Below, piece after piece: positions 36,795-47,340 of a stretch of DNA of 64,000 nt. The stretch spans positions 1-64,000 of the forward strand of contig NZ_CAMLAC010000001.1 of NCBI RefSeq assembly GCF_946477935.1. The letters are read 5' to 3'. The notes beneath the pieces were generated by a model. That model searched no databases and was not told where the DNA came from. It saw only the letters and a program-made list of their open reading frames with translations. The first letter of the stretch is position 1. Each line of letters opens with the position of its first letter. This DNA is from an uncultured Sphingomonas sp. (GTDB lineage Bacteria > Pseudomonadota > Alphaproteobacteria > Sphingomonadales > Sphingomonadaceae). Made by a program: the position numbers and the translations under genes.

Positions 36795-38290
36795 GCGACA
36801 CTACCATTACCCGCGCCCGCCTTGTCACCGCGGTAAGCGCGCTGGTGCTGGTCGCAGGGGGCGTGGGCTTCGGGCTCGCGAAACTTGGCACGTCCTCGGC
36901 TGCCGATCAAACGGCATCCCCAGCCCCGCAGAAGAAGATCCTCTACTGGTATGATCCGATGATCCCGGGGGAGCGGCACGACGGCCCGGGTCTCTCGTCG
37001 ATGGGGATGAAACTGATCCCCCGCTATGCCGACGAGGGCGCAGGCGGTAGCGCCGCACCGGGCGTAGCGATCGATCCGGCCAGCCTCCAGCGGCTCGGCG
37101 CGCGGATCGTCACGGTCGAACGCGGATCGTTGTCAAACTCGGCCTCGGCAACCGGCAGCATCGAGTTCAATGACCGCAACGTTGCGGTCGTGCAGGCACG
37201 CAGCGGCGGCTTCGTTCAGCGCGTCTATGCGCGCGCGCCAGGCGATGTCGTGCCGGCAGGCGCCCCGCTCGCCGATATCCTTGTGCCCGAATGGGCGGGC
37301 GCGCAGGCGGAGTATCTCGCCGTGCGCCGCACCGGGGATGCCGGGCTCACGCGGGCGGCACGAGAGCGCCTGTTGCTTCTCGGGATGCCCGCCGGATCGA
37401 TTGCATCGGCGGAGTGGCGCGGCCGACCGCAAGGTGTGACGACGATCAGCACGCCCGTGGGGGGCGTCATCAAGACGCTCGGCGTCCGACAGGGGATGAC
37501 GGTCGCGCAAGGACAGACACTGGCGGAGGTGAACGGCCTCGCCACCGTGTGGCTGAACGCGGCTGTCCCTGAGGCCCTCGCAGGAAACCTGCGGATCGGC
37601 ACGCCCGTCATCGCCACGCTGGCGGCTTTCCCGGGCGAAAGCTTCAGGGGCCGCATCGCTGCGATCCTGCCCCAGGCCGAGGCAGCGAGCCGCACGCTCA
37701 CAATCCGCGTCGAGCTCCCCAACCGTGCCGGCCGGTTGCGCCCCGGTATGTTCGCCAGCGTGGCGCTCGACCAGGGGAGCCGCGATGCACTCCTTGTTCC
37801 GAGTGAGGCCGTGATCCGGACCGGCCGGCGCACACTCGTCATGTTGGCAGGGCCGGGTGGACGCTTTCGACCCGCCGAGGTTCGCACTGGCGCAGAAGGC
37901 GGCGGCAAAACCGAGATAGTCGCCGGCCTGACCGAGGGTGAGAAGGTTGTCGCGTCGGGCCAGTTCCTGATCGACTCCGAAGCGAGCCTCGCTGGCCTCG
38001 ATGCGCGTCCGATTGGTGTCGAAGCGTCACCCGCAACAAAGCCGGCCGTGAAACCCACCGCGTCGATCTACGAGACGGTCGGCAGCATCGAGGCGATCGA
38101 TCGCAGTTCCGTCACCCTGTCCCATCAGCCCGTTCCGGCGATCGGCTGGCCGGCCATGACAATGACGTTCCGCGTCGCCGATCCCGCGTTGGTGCGTGGG
38201 TATCGCAAGGGTGAGCGGGTGCGGTTCGGCTTTGATCAACCCGCCGATGGTCCAACGCTGCGCCGCATGACGCGCGAGGCTGGGCGATGA
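36791..38290 (+). CDS. cusB: RND periplasmic adaptor CusB with C-terminal CusF-like domain
   Basis: N-terminal [31 protein letters not shown]-terminal [15 protein letters not shown]. Confidence 0.92.
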   Translation: MSDTTITRARLVTAVSALVLVAGGVGFGLAKLGTSSAADQTASPAPQKKILYWYDPMIPGERHDGPGLSSMGMKLIPRYADEGAGGSAAPGVAIDPASLQRLGARIVTVERGSLSNSASATGSIEFNDRNVAVVQARSGGFVQRVYARAPGDVVPAGAPLADILVPEWAGAQAEYLAVRRTGDAGLTRAARERLLLLGMPAGSIASAEWRGRPQGVTTISTPVGGVIKTLGVRQGMTVAQGQTLAEVNGLATVWLNAAVPEALAGNLRIGTPVIATLAAFPGESFRGRIAAILPQAEAASRTLTIRVELPNRAGRLRPGMFASVALDQGSRDALLVPSEAVIRTGRRTLVMLAGPGGRFRPAEVRTGAEGGGKTEIVAGLTEGEKVVASGQFLIDSEASLAGLDARPIGVEASPATKPAVKPTASIYETVGSIEAIDRSSVTLSHQPVPAIGWPAMTMTFRVADPALVRGYRKGERVRFGFDQPADGPTLRRMTREAGR

Positions 38291-41200
38291 TTGCCGCGAT
38301 CATCCGCTGGTCGGTCGCGAACCGCTTCCTCGTCGTCCTGGCGGCCATCGCGCTCGCCATGGCCGGGGTGTTCGCAATGCGTGCCACCCCCGTCGATGCG
38401 CTCCCCGACCTGTCCGACACGCAGGTCATCATCCGCACGAGCTGGCCGGGCCAAGCCCCGCAGATCGTCGAGAACCAGGTGACGTATCCGCTCACCACGA
38501 CGATGCTGTCCGTGCCTGGCGCGAAAACCGTGCGCGGCTATTCGTTCTTCGGCGACAGCTACGTCTATGTCCTCTTCGAGGATGGGACCGACCTCTATTG
38601 GGCGCGCTCACGCGTGCTGGAGTATCTGAGCCAGGTGCAGGGACGGCTTCCCCAAGGCGCGCAGGCCGCGCTGGGTCCTGATGCGACGGGGGTCGGCTGG
38701 GTCTATGAATACACGCTGTTGGACCGCACCGGCCGCCGTGACCTGTCGCAGCTCCGATCCTTGCAGGACTGGTTCCTACGTTATGAACTGAAAACGCTGC
38801 CCGGCGTTGCGGAGGTGGCGAGCATCGGCGGAATGGTGAAGCAATATCAGGTGCTGCTCGACCCGACGCGGCTCGCCGCATTCGGTGTCACGCACACTCA
38901 GGCCGTCGATGCCATTCGCCGCGCCAATCAGGAGGCCGGCGGGTCCGTCCTCGAGCTGGGCGAAGCCGAATATATGGTGCGCGCGCCAGGTTACTTGCGC
39001 ACCGTCGACGATTTCCGCGCGATCCCGCTCAAGGTCGCCGGTGCCGGCGTCCCCGTTACCTTGGGCGACGTCGCGTCGATCCAGATCGGCCCCGAGATGC
39101 GCCGCGGCATCGCCGAGCTGAACGGCGAAGGCGAGGTCGCGGGCGGAGTCGTCATCCTGCGTCAGGGCAAGAATGCACGGCAGACGATCGAAGCCGTCAA
39201 GGCCAAGCTCGCGGAACTGAAAGCGAGCCTTCCCCCCGGCGTCGAGATCGTCACCACCTATGACCGCTCGCAATTGATCGACCGCGCGGTGGAGAATTTG
39301 ACGGGCAAGCTGATCGAGGAGTTCGTCGTCGTCGCGATCATCTGCGGGTTGTTTCTGTGGCATGTCCGGTCTGCGCTGGTCGCGATCGTCACCTTGCCTC
39401 TGGGGGTGCTCGCGGCCTTGCTCGTCATGCGTGTGCAGGGGGTGAACGCCAACATCATGTCTTTGGGCGGTATCGCCATCGCGATCGGCGCGATGGTCGA
39501 TGCCGCGATCGTGATGATCGAGAACGCGCACAAGCGGATCGAGCGATGGGAACACGACCATCCGGGCGTGGCGCTGGCGGGCGAGGAACGCTGGCGCGTC
39601 ATCACCGAGGCCGCGGCCGAGGTCGGGCCGGCGCTGTTCTTCAGCCTCGTCATCATCACGCTGTCGTTCGTGCCGGTGTTCACGCTCGAAGCGCAGGAGG
39701 GACGGCTGTTCGCCCCGCTCGCCTTCACCAAGAGCTATGCGATGGCGGCAGCGGCGATCCTGTCGGTAACGCTCGTGCCGGTCCTGATGGGATGGCTGAT
39801 CCGGGGACGCATTCCGGCCGAGAACGACAACATTATCAACCGCGTGCTCACCCGTGCCTATCGCCCGGCGCTCGACCGCGTGTTGGCGCGGCCTTGGGCG
39901 GCGATCGGCATCGCCGCCCTGGTACTGGCGACGACGGCATGGCCGCTGACCCGATTGGGTGGCGAGTTCATCCCGACGATGGATGAGGGCGATCTGCTCT
40001 ACATGCCGTCCGCGCTTCCCGGCCTTTCGGCCGCGAGCGCCTCGGCCCTGCTCCAGCGCACAGACCGGCTGATAAAAACCGTTCCCGAGGTCAAAACCGT
40101 GTTCGGCAAAGCCGGGCGCGCCGAGACCGCGACCGACCCGGCACCGCTCGAGATGTTCGAGACGACCATCCAATTCAAGCCGCGCGATCAATGGCGCGCG
40201 GGGATGACGCCGGCAAAGCTGGTGGAGGAGCTGGACCGCACAGTGCGCGTGCCCGGCCTCACGAACGTATGGGTGCCTCCGATCCGCAATCGGATCGATA
40301 TGCTCGCGACCGGCATCAAGAGTCCCATCGGGGTGAAAGTGTCGGGGTCCAACCTCTCCGAGCTGGACCGCATCGCCGGCAGCATCGAACGTGTCGCCAG
40401 GACCGTGCCGGGCGTCAGCTCGGCATTGGCAGAACGGTTGACCGGAGGCCGCTATGTCGATGTCGATATCGATCGGGTGACCGCGGGGCGCTACGGTCTC
40501 AACATCGCCGATGTGCAGGAGATTGTGTCCGGCGCGATCGGCGGCGAGACGATCGGCCAGACGGTGGAGGGCCTTGCCCGCTACCCGATCAGCGTCCGCT
40601 ACCCCCGCGAGCTGCGTGACAGTCTGGAGGGACTGCGAACTCTCCCAATCGTCACCGCATCGGGTCAGCAGATCACACTCGGCACCGTCGCATCCGTGTC
40701 GATCGCGGAAGGTCCACCGATGCTCAAGACGGAAAATGGTCGACTCTCGACATGGGTCTATGTCGACGTGCGCGGGCGCGACCTGGCCTCCACGGTCGCC
40801 GATCTGCGCCGTGCTGTTGGCAAAGATGTTCGGCTCAGCCCCGGCGTCTCGATCGCCTATTCCGGACAATTCGAGTATCTGCAGCGTGCCGAGGCTCGGT
40901 TGATGCTCGTCGTGCCGGCGACACTCGCGATCATCTTCCTTCTCCTCTACCTTACCTTCGGTCGCCTCGACGAGGCGGCGCTTATCATGGGCACACTGCC
41001 CTTCGCGCTGACCGGCGGCATCTGGACATTATGGCTGCTCGGCTATGCGCAATCGGTCGCCACAGGTGTCGGGTTCATCGCGCTCGCCGGCGTGTCGGCG
41101 GAGTTCGGCGTCGTCATGCTGATCTACCTGAAACACGCATTGGCCGAGCGCGGGCCGTCACCGTCGGGCGAGCAAGTATCGGAAGCGATCAGGGAGGGCG

Positions 41201-41424
41201 CGCTGTTGCGGGTACGTCCCAAGGCGATGACCGTCGCTGTCATCGTCGCCGGGCTGTTCCCCGTGCTGATCGGGCATGGCGCCGGATCGGAGGTGATGAG
41301 CCGGATCGCCGCGCCGATGATCGGTGGAATGCTGACCGCCCCTTTCCTCTCCATGTTCATCCTGCCAGCCGCCTACTTGCTCTTGCGGCGGCGAGCTTCA
41401 ACCCGCCCCGAAAGGAAGATCTGA
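38287..41424 (+). CDS. cusA: CusA-family RND copper/silver efflux transporter
   Basis: 1045 aa [41 protein letters not shown]. Confidence 0.95.
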   Translation: MIAAIIRWSVANRFLVVLAAIALAMAGVFAMRATPVDALPDLSDTQVIIRTSWPGQAPQIVENQVTYPLTTTMLSVPGAKTVRGYSFFGDSYVYVLFEDGTDLYWARSRVLEYLSQVQGRLPQGAQAALGPDATGVGWVYEYTLLDRTGRRDLSQLRSLQDWFLRYELKTLPGVAEVASIGGMVKQYQVLLDPTRLAAFGVTHTQAVDAIRRANQEAGGSVLELGEAEYMVRAPGYLRTVDDFRAIPLKVAGAGVPVTLGDVASIQIGPEMRRGIAELNGEGEVAGGVVILRQGKNARQTIEAVKAKLAELKASLPPGVEIVTTYDRSQLIDRAVENLTGKLIEEFVVVAIICGLFLWHVRSALVAIVTLPLGVLAALLVMRVQGVNANIMSLGGIAIAIGAMVDAAIVMIENAHKRIERWEHDHPGVALAGEERWRVITEAAAEVGPALFFSLVIITLSFVPVFTLEAQEGRLFAPLAFTKSYAMAAAAILSVTLVPVLMGWLIRGRIPAENDNIINRVLTRAYRPALDRVLARPWAAIGIAALVLATTAWPLTRLGGEFIPTMDEGDLLYMPSALPGLSAASASALLQRTDRLIKTVPEVKTVFGKAGRAETATDPAPLEMFETTIQFKPRDQWRAGMTPAKLVEELDRTVRVPGLTNVWVPPIRNRIDMLATGIKSPIGVKVSGSNLSELDRIAGSIERVARTVPGVSSALAERLTGGRYVDVDIDRVTAGRYGLNIADVQEIVSGAIGGETIGQTVEGLARYPISVRYPRELRDSLEGLRTLPIVTASGQQITLGTVASVSIAEGPPMLKTENGRLSTWVYVDVRGRDLASTVADLRRAVGKDVRLSPGVSIAYSGQFEYLQRAEARLMLVVPATLAIIFLLLYLTFGRLDEAALIMGTLPFALTGGIWTLWLLGYAQSVATGVGFIALAGVSAEFGVVMLIYLKHALAERGPSPSGEQVSEAIREGALLRVRPKAMTVAVIVAGLFPVLIGHGAGSEVMSRIAAPMIGGMLTAPFLSMFILPAAYLLLRRRASTRPERKI

Positions 41425-41750
41425 TGAAAGCCACTTTCTCCATGCGCGCCGCATTCATGCTACTAGTCACGCCGATCGCAGCGAGCGCTCTTGCTCAAGG
41501 CAGCAGGCCGGCTGCATCGGCTGTAAAATCCGGCAGCGGATCGGGGACGATCACTGCCGTCGACGCGAAAGGTGGAACCGTAACCATCAAGCACGGCCCG
41601 ATCCCGACGATCGGCTGGCCCGCAATGACGATGACCTTCCGGGCATCCCCCCCGACCCTGCTCAAGGGACTGCGGTCGGGGCAGCGGGTCGCATTCACCG
41701 CCAAGGCGAAGGGTATGACGGCAGAAGTTACGGCGATCAGCCCGCATTGA
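41424..41750 (+). CDS. cusF: CusF-like periplasmic copper-binding protein
   Basis: Signal peptide; [23 protein letters not shown] overlap with cusA. Confidence 0.92.
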   Translation: MKATFSMRAAFMLLVTPIAASALAQGSRPAASAVKSGSGSGTITAVDAKGGTVTIKHGPIPTIGWPAMTMTFRASPPTLLKGLRSGQRVAFTAKAKGMTAEVTAISPH

Positions 41751-41771
41751 CGACGCGTGCCGACCTTCGCG

Positions 41772-42539
41772 TCAGTGCGCCATCGCCAGCACGGGCGGCG
41801 CAGCGATCATCCACAGCGCCATCGCGACCATCATCAGGTTTTCGGTGAGCGAGATGAAGCCGAGCGGCACGTTGCTGTCCCCGCCCACGCACGCGCATTT
41901 CAGCTCACGCTTGTCGATGTAGACGGCCTTGAACACCGACACCGCGCCGATCGTACCGATAACGAGCGCGACGGGCACCGACAGCCAGGTCAACGCGCCG
42001 GCTGCCATCAGGACGCCCGCCGCTCCTTCCGCGTAGGGATAGACATAGGAATAGGGCACCCAGCGCTTCGCGAGCAGATCGTAGTTGAGGAACATGCTCG
42101 AGAAGCTCTCGACGTTCTGGAGCTTGAGCATCGCCAGAGCGCACATCGAGAACGCGATGAACCATTCACCCGCCCGCACCGTGAAGGGCGTGCCGAGTAC
42201 CGCATAGCTGGCGGCGAGCGCCATCAGCGCCGTCATCGCGAACACGGCAATCACCGGGCGATAGGTGACGGCCTTGGGGTCGCGGACCATCTTGCCGAAG
42301 AAGCGGCGCAGATCGTCATAGCCGCCGACCCGCTCCCCGGCGATAAAGATCTGCGGGGTCGTCTTGACGCCGTGCTTCGCCTTGAAAGCGTCGGTTTCTT
42401 CCCGCGTCATCAGCCAATGGTCATCGACCGCATAGCCTTCCCGGCGCAGAAGATCCTTCGCCTTCAGCCCGAAAGGGCAGGTATGTTCCGGCATCACCAT
42501 CCGGTAGATCGTCGCCTGTTTGGCGGGGGCGCTCGCCAT
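41772..42539 (-). CDS. Glutaredoxin-MauE/DoxX-like membrane fusion protein
   Basis: N-terminal HTCPFGLKAKDLLRREGY...TTPQIFIAGERVGGYDDL (glutaredoxin); multi-TM C-terminus with KCACVGG. Confidence 0.85.
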   Translation of the reverse strand: MASAPAKQATIYRMVMPEHTCPFGLKAKDLLRREGYAVDDHWLMTREETDAFKAKHGVKTTPQIFIAGERVGGYDDLRRFFGKMVRDPKAVTYRPVIAVFAMTALMALAASYAVLGTPFTVRAGEWFIAFSMCALAMLKLQNVESFSSMFLNYDLLAKRWVPYSYVYPYAEGAAGVLMAAGALTWLSVPVALVIGTIGAVSVFKAVYIDKRELKCACVGGDSNVPLGFISLTENLMMVAMALWMIAAPPVLAMAH

Positions 42540-42568
42540 GCCGCTTCTCCAATATCCTCGCCCCGCCT

Positions 42569-42599
42569 ATATAGGGTCCGTACCATAGTACGGAGTCAA
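42569..42599 (-). promoter_or_regulatory. mer-type operator/promoter
   Basis: Minus strand TTGACT - 19 bp (CCGTACTATGGTACGGACC) - CTATAT; dyad TCCGTAC-CATA-GTACGGA. Confidence 0.85.
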
Positions 42600-42602
42600 G
42601 GC

Positions 42603-43007
42603 ATGACCGGCATGACGATCGCGGCGCTCGCGCGCGAGGGCGGCGTCGGCGTCGAAACGGTGCGCTACTATCAGCGTCGCGGTTTGCTGGACGAGCCAGA
42701 CCGGCCGACCGGGGCTGGCGCCGGAGGCGGCATCCGGCGCTACGGCACCGATGACGCCCGCCGCCTTCGCTTCATCCGCTCGGCGCAGGCAGCCGGTTTC
42801 ACGCTCGAGCAGATCGGTGAGCTTCTGGCGCTGGATGCGACCGACGATCGCGCCCGCGCGCGCCAGCTCGCGGGCGAGCGCATTGCCGAACTGGATGCGA
42901 AGATCGAGGAGCTTGAGCGGGTGCGCGCCTCGCTTCGCCGGCTCGCACATGAATGCGGGTCAGGAGCGGAGGGACCATGCCCGATCCTGACCGCCTTCGA
43001 GGGCTAG
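42603..43007 (+). CDS. MerR-family (Hg-type) regulator
   Basis: MTIAALAREGGVGVETVRYYQRRGLLDEPDRP; C-terminal CGSGAEGPCPI. Confidence 0.9.
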   Translation: MTGMTIAALAREGGVGVETVRYYQRRGLLDEPDRPTGAGAGGGIRRYGTDDARRLRFIRSAQAAGFTLEQIGELLALDATDDRARARQLAGERIAELDAKIEELERVRASLRRLAHECGSGAEGPCPILTAFEG

Positions 43008-43948
43008 CGGCACTCGACGGTCAGGTGCGCGATTTCATGAACCGGTGCGAGGCGGGCGCGGATATCGTCGCCGGTCACGCCCTGCCCGCCTACGACGCTG
43101 ACGATCGCGGCGTGGGCTTCCGGACCGACGCGCCAGACATGAAGATCGGTGATACGCGCGTCGCCTGGCGCCTCGACCAACTCGCGCACTTCCTCCTCTA
43201 CATGATGATCGGTCGCATCGAGCAACACGGACGCCGTGTCGCGCATCAGCGTCCATGACCAGCGCGCGATGACGATCGCACCGACGATGCCCATCACCGG
43301 ATCCATCCACACCCAGCCGAGATAGCGGCCCGCCAGCAGCGCGGCGATGGCGAGAACCGAGGTGAGCGCGTCGGCCAGGACATGGACATAGGCGGAGCGC
43401 ATGTTGTTGTCACCGCCATGCGCGCCGTGCGCATGCCCGTGCCCGTGATGGTGGTCATGCCCGTGATGATGGTCGTGCCCGTGATGGTGCCCGCCCGAGA
43501 GCAGGAAGGCGCAGGCGATGTTCACGCCCAGACCGACCACCGCGATGAGCGTCGCTTCCCCGAATGCGACCGTGATCGGCTGAAACAGGCGAAGGATGGA
43601 CTCGACACCGATCCCGAGCGCGATCAGGCCCAGCACCATCGCCGACGCGAACCCGGCCAGGTCGCCGACCTTGCCCGTGCCGAAGCTATAGGCCCGGCTG
43701 GAGGCATGGCGCTTGGCATAGGCGTAAGCGGCCGCGGCGACCCCGAGCGCGCCCGCGTGTGTCGCCATGTGAAAGCCATCGGCGAGCAGCGCCATCGAGC
43801 CGGTCAGATAACCGGCGATGATCTCCACCACCATCATCCCGGCGGTAAGCGCCACGACCCACAGGGTCCGGCGGGCATTGTCGTCGTGCGCCGCGCCCAG
43901 GAATACATGGTCGTGCGTGAAGGCGTCGATTTCGGGCAAAGCCGCCAT
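43004..43948 (-). CDS. dmeF: CDF-family Co/Ni efflux transporter DmeF
   Basis: CDF core plus GGHHHGHDHHHGHDHHHGHGHAHGAHGG loop; next to an RcnR/FrmR-type regulator. Confidence 0.9.
   Translation of the reverse strand: MAALPEIDAFTHDHVFLGAAHDDNARRTLWVVALTAGMMVVEIIAGYLTGSMALLADGFHMATHAGALGVAAAAYAYAKRHASSRAYSFGTGKVGDLAGFASAMVLGLIALGIGVESILRLFQPITVAFGEATLIAVVGLGVNIACAFLLSGGHHHGHDHHHGHDHHHGHGHAHGAHGGDNNMRSAYVHVLADALTSVLAIAALLAGRYLGWVWMDPVMGIVGAIVIARWSWTLMRDTASVLLDATDHHVEEEVRELVEAPGDARITDLHVWRVGPEAHAAIVSVVGGQGVTGDDIRARLAPVHEIAHLTVECR
43434..43497. repeat. Short tandem repeat encoding the DmeF His loop
   Basis: Repeated ~21-bp gtgatgNtggtcNtgccc units; in frame, coding for HDHHHG. Confidence 0.75.
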
Positions 43949-43958
43949 GAAAAGCGTC

Positions 43959-44234
43959 CTATTTGGCGTAGCGGCGGATCACCGCCAGCAGTTCTTCGGC
44001 ACCTGCCGCCCGCTCGGCATCATCGAGGCCGGGCCGCGACACATGCGCTTCGAGGTGTTCGGCGATAATCTCGTCCATGAGGCCATTCACCGCCCCGCGC
44101 ACGGCGGCAACCAGATGGAGCACGTCGGAACACGACGAGTCCGATTGAAGTGCTCGCTCGACCGCGCCGACTTGTCCGGCGATGCGACGAACGCGGGCGA
44201 CCAGATCGACATTGGTTTGAGACAAATGTGACAT
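43959..44234 (-). CDS. dmeR: Metal-sensing RcnR/FrmR-family regulator (DmeR-like)
   Basis: LVARVRRIAGQVGAVERALQSDSSCSDVLHLVAAVRGAVNGLMDEIIAEHL. Confidence 0.88.
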   Translation of the reverse strand: MSHLSQTNVDLVARVRRIAGQVGAVERALQSDSSCSDVLHLVAAVRGAVNGLMDEIIAEHLEAHVSRPGLDDAERAAGAEELLAVIRRYAK

Positions 44235-44368
44235 AGGATACCCCCCTAGCCTATAGGCCAGTAAACAGCAAGTCGGTGTCAAAACCGTCCGTGGCTGTTG
44301 AAAAAGTCCTACTGAAGGCTGCCGATCGTCTGTCGAAATCGCCTTTTTAGGTTATGCGAGAGGTTTGC

Positions 44369-44851
44369 TTATCCGGTTCCACCTGAGACATCAGGAGCCA
44401 CCTTGGGGTCGGGATCCTGTGCCTTGCCGGTTGCGGGTGCCGCTTTCTGGCTCGGCATAGCGATGAGATAAGCAACGATCGCGTCGACGTCCTTTTCGGC
44501 CACCGGCGCCTTGTACACCTCACGCATCTTGGTGACGGTCGCCTTCCACTGATCCACCGATAGCGCAGGCTGAGTTAGCGCCATGCTGGCCGAGTGGCAC
44601 GAAGTGCAGTTGGCGTTGATGACGTCGGCGTGCGGACCATCGGGGTAGGTAGCGTCATCGACCGGCAGGTCGACGCTGGTCGAGGCGAGCGAAAAGCCGC
44701 GGGCTGAGACGCTGGTGGGCGGTGCCGGCTCGGATGTCTCGGAGATCGGGGCAGGCGCCTTGCGGCTGCTCGGCGCCCCGATCGAGACGAGGATAATGCC
44801 GGTCAGGCCGATCAGGCCAGCAGCCATGATGCCGGGAGACGGGGTCTTCAT
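44369..44851 (-). CDS. Cytochrome c subunit of sulfite dehydrogenase (SorB-like)
   Basis: CTSCH heme motif; directly downstream of the SorA-like gene. Confidence 0.8.
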   Translation of the reverse strand: MKTPSPGIMAAGLIGLTGIILVSIGAPSSRKAPAPISETSEPAPPTSVSARGFSLASTSVDLPVDDATYPDGPHADVINANCTSCHSASMALTQPALSVDQWKATVTKMREVYKAPVAEKDVDAIVAYLIAMPSQKAAPATGKAQDPDPKVAPDVSGGTG

Positions 44852-44863
44852 GCTACTCGCTCC

Positions 44864-46099
44864 TCAGGCCGCGATGATGGTGGTGGTCTCGATATTGCCG
44901 CGCATGAACCCGCCCGGGTTCCAGATCGGCTTCATCGGCTGGGCGACACCGTTGGTGTTCCAGCAGCGCACCATGATCGGGTTGGCACCGCGTCGCAGCG
45001 GCACGCGACCATCCCACCGACGGAAGCTGTACCTGCCCTCGTCCGCTCCGAGCGTCGTCCTGTACCAGGTGCGGCCTCCGTCCGACGACACATCGACCTT
45101 GGCGACGCCGCAGTCGCCGCCCATCGCGATGCCGCCGACCGGGATCGATGCCTCATAGGCTATCGTCTGGCCATCGGGCAGGCTGGTCATCCAGCTGCGC
45201 GGGATCATGCGGTTGATGGGGACAGTCGGGAAGTCTCTGGCGCCGGGCGCGACATTCGCGCCCGGCGTCGCGGGGATCTTGTAGGCCTTGGCCATCCAAT
45301 ACTGGTCGTCGGGGCCGGGCAGTACCTCGATCGAGTTCAGCATCTTGACCCAATAGGTCGAGTACCAGCCCGGCACGATCAGCCGGCAGGGAAAGCCATT
45401 GAGGAGCGGCAGCTGCTCGCCGTTCATGCCGAAGGCGATCATCACTTCGCCGTCGCGGGCATGGTCGATGTCGAGCGCCTTCTCAAAGTCAGGGGCGCCC
45501 GCCACGACCGGTTGATCGAGCGCACCGAAGCGCACCTGCACCGCGCCTGTCTTGACCCCGGCGAGGTCGAGCACGTCGCGCAGGCGCACACCGAGCCATT
45601 TGGCATTGCCCATCGCGCCGTTGCCCCATTGCGCGCCGGCAACACGTGGCTGGAACAGCCCACGGCTGTTTCCCGAGCATTGGTTGACCGCCGCCATCTC
45701 GACCCGCGGCAGGCGCAGCAGCTGGGCGAGGCTGATCGACAGCGGTCGGTTGACGTGGCCGAAGACGTTGAGGCGGAAAGTCTCGACATCGATCGAGGTC
45801 GGGATGTCGGCCCAGTGCCAGCGGACGAAGAACTGGTCGTTGGGCGTGAACACCGACTTGTCGAACACGTCCATCGGCGTTTCCAGCAAGGGCGGATGGA
45901 CACGCTGGAGGATCATGCTGCCCTTGCCGGGAAAGGCGCTGGTCATCGGCCGCTCGGCATTGCCGCCGGGCAGCTTCAGGTCGACGAGCTGCTGCGCCAG
46001 CGCAGGTGCTGCGGCAAGGCCGGCGGTGCCGAGCGCCGTACGCCTGAGAAAGCGGCGACGACTGGTTTCACTCGCCAGCGCGGCGTCAAAATTGTCCAT
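44864..46099 (-). CDS. Sulfite oxidase-family molybdopterin oxidoreductase (SorA-like)
   Basis: RRRFLRRTALGTAGLAAAPALA export signal; AAVNQCSGNSRGLFQPRVAG; dimerisation-domain GGDCGVAKVDVSSDGGRTW. Confidence 0.88.
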   Translation of the reverse strand: MDNFDAALASETSRRRFLRRTALGTAGLAAAPALAQQLVDLKLPGGNAERPMTSAFPGKGSMILQRVHPPLLETPMDVFDKSVFTPNDQFFVRWHWADIPTSIDVETFRLNVFGHVNRPLSISLAQLLRLPRVEMAAVNQCSGNSRGLFQPRVAGAQWGNGAMGNAKWLGVRLRDVLDLAGVKTGAVQVRFGALDQPVVAGAPDFEKALDIDHARDGEVMIAFGMNGEQLPLLNGFPCRLIVPGWYSTYWVKMLNSIEVLPGPDDQYWMAKAYKIPATPGANVAPGARDFPTVPINRMIPRSWMTSLPDGQTIAYEASIPVGGIAMGGDCGVAKVDVSSDGGRTWYRTTLGADEGRYSFRRWDGRVPLRRGANPIMVRCWNTNGVAQPMKPIWNPGGFMRGNIETTTIIAA

Positions 46100-46153
46100 G
46101 ACAAGGCTCTCCTGTGGCCAGCCAGGCTGGCGGATAGACGGGTCGATGCGCAA

Positions 46154-46179
46154 GTGATCGGATCAACTGATCCGATCAC
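46154..46179. other. Perfect inverted repeat between the TDT exporter and sorA-like genes
   Basis: GTGATCGGATC-AACT-GATCCGATCAC, 11-bp arms. Confidence 0.8.
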
Positions 46180-46188
46180 CACAGCGGA

Positions 46189-47340
46189 TCAGTTCGGGGT
46201 AGCGATGCAGGGCGAGACGAACAGGTTGCCACGCCATGCTCCGGCGAGCGTCTTGGCGCCGACCAGCAGCCACATGGCCGCGAGCGCTATCGTCAACACC
46301 GTGCCGACGATACCGAAAAACCCAAGGTTCAGCGTCGTGCCGAGACGGAAGGTGGCGACGGTGTAGACGCCGAGCGGGAAGGTATAGCCCCACCAGCCAA
46401 GGTTAAACGGTACGCCGGCGCGCCAGTAGCGGATGGTGATAAGCGTCGCGAGCGCCAGCCACCACAGGCCGAAGCCCCACAGGCAGAGCCCGGCGACAAC
46501 GCCGATCCCTTGCGCAACGGTACCGACTCCGGCCAGCCCGTGTGCGGCGAGGATCGCCGGCGCGTCCGCCCCGAGCACCAGCATGCCCAGAGCACCCGTG
46601 CCGATCGGTCCCAGCGCCAGCCAGGAGGACGCCGCCATGCTCTCATGCGGCAGCTTGTGGAGCGCCATGCGCAGGATGAGGATGGCGAGGATGCCGAACG
46701 CGACCGGCACCGAATAGGCCCACAGCACATAGGAGGTCGCAAGCGTGACTAGCTGCGCGTGAGGATCGGTCAGATGCGGCGCGAGCAGCCCGCCGCTGGC
46801 GCCCGCCACTTCGGCAGCGACGACCGGCAGCAGCCATACCGCGGTCATGCCGTCCAGGCTGTGCTCGTGACGGGTGAACATCATGTACGGGATCAGGACG
46901 CCACAGGCGAGCGACATGGCGACGTCGATCCACCACAGGACGTGTGCGACCGGTACGATGCCATTCCCGAACCGTGCGATGCCGAAGGCGAGGCAGCCGT
47001 TGATGATCGTCGCGAGGCCCATCGGGATGGTGCCGATGAACATCGACACGGTGTTATGCCCGAAGATGCGCCGCGCCTCGTGCCCGAACATCGCCCAGCG
47101 CGCACCATAAAGGCCGGCGAACAGCGCGAAAAGTGCGATATTGAAGAACCACAACACCTCGCCGACGGGTTTAAGCGAAGGCCCGATGCCGGGCACCTGC
47201 GGCAGCGCGAGGGCAAGAATGCCCGTGCCCATCGTCGCGGCGAACCAGTTGGGCGTGAACTGACGGATCATCTCGCGGGGATGATCGAGCCGGCTGAGCG
47301 GCTTGAGGCCGCTGAGAACGGAGTGCGTGTCGGCAGTCAT
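46189..47340 (-). CDS. TDT-family (TehA/SSU1-like) transporter, probable sulfite exporter
   Basis: REMIRQFTPNWFAATMGTGILALALPQ N-terminus; 10-TM-like pattern; in sulfite oxidase cluster. Confidence 0.85.
   Translation of the reverse strand: MTADTHSVLSGLKPLSRLDHPREMIRQFTPNWFAATMGTGILALALPQVPGIGPSLKPVGEVLWFFNIALFALFAGLYGARWAMFGHEARRIFGHNTVSMFIGTIPMGLATIINGCLAFGIARFGNGIVPVAHVLWWIDVAMSLACGVLIPYMMFTRHEHSLDGMTAVWLLPVVAAEVAGASGGLLAPHLTDPHAQLVTLATSYVLWAYSVPVAFGILAILILRMALHKLPHESMAASSWLALGPIGTGALGMLVLGADAPAILAAHGLAGVGTVAQGIGVVAGLCLWGFGLWWLALATLITIRYWRAGVPFNLGWWGYTFPLGVYTVATFRLGTTLNLGFFGIVGTVLTIALAAMWLLVGAKTLAGAWRGNLFVSPCIATPN

Noticed and set aside
38776-40869. 697-aa minus-strand ORF antisense to cusA
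   Set aside because: Shadow ORF; composition dominated by D/R/H/G without recognisable domains.
43434-43497. Short tandem repeats resembling a mini CRISPR or satellite
   Set aside because: Repeats are in frame and encode the His-rich loop of DmeF; no spacers of constant length and no cas genes.
44277-44370. Possible IS remnant (gtggctgttgaaaaagtcc) upstream of the dmeR gene
   Set aside because: Weak resemblance to the IS end near 57.86 kb, limited to TGTTGAAAAA; no transposase fragment.
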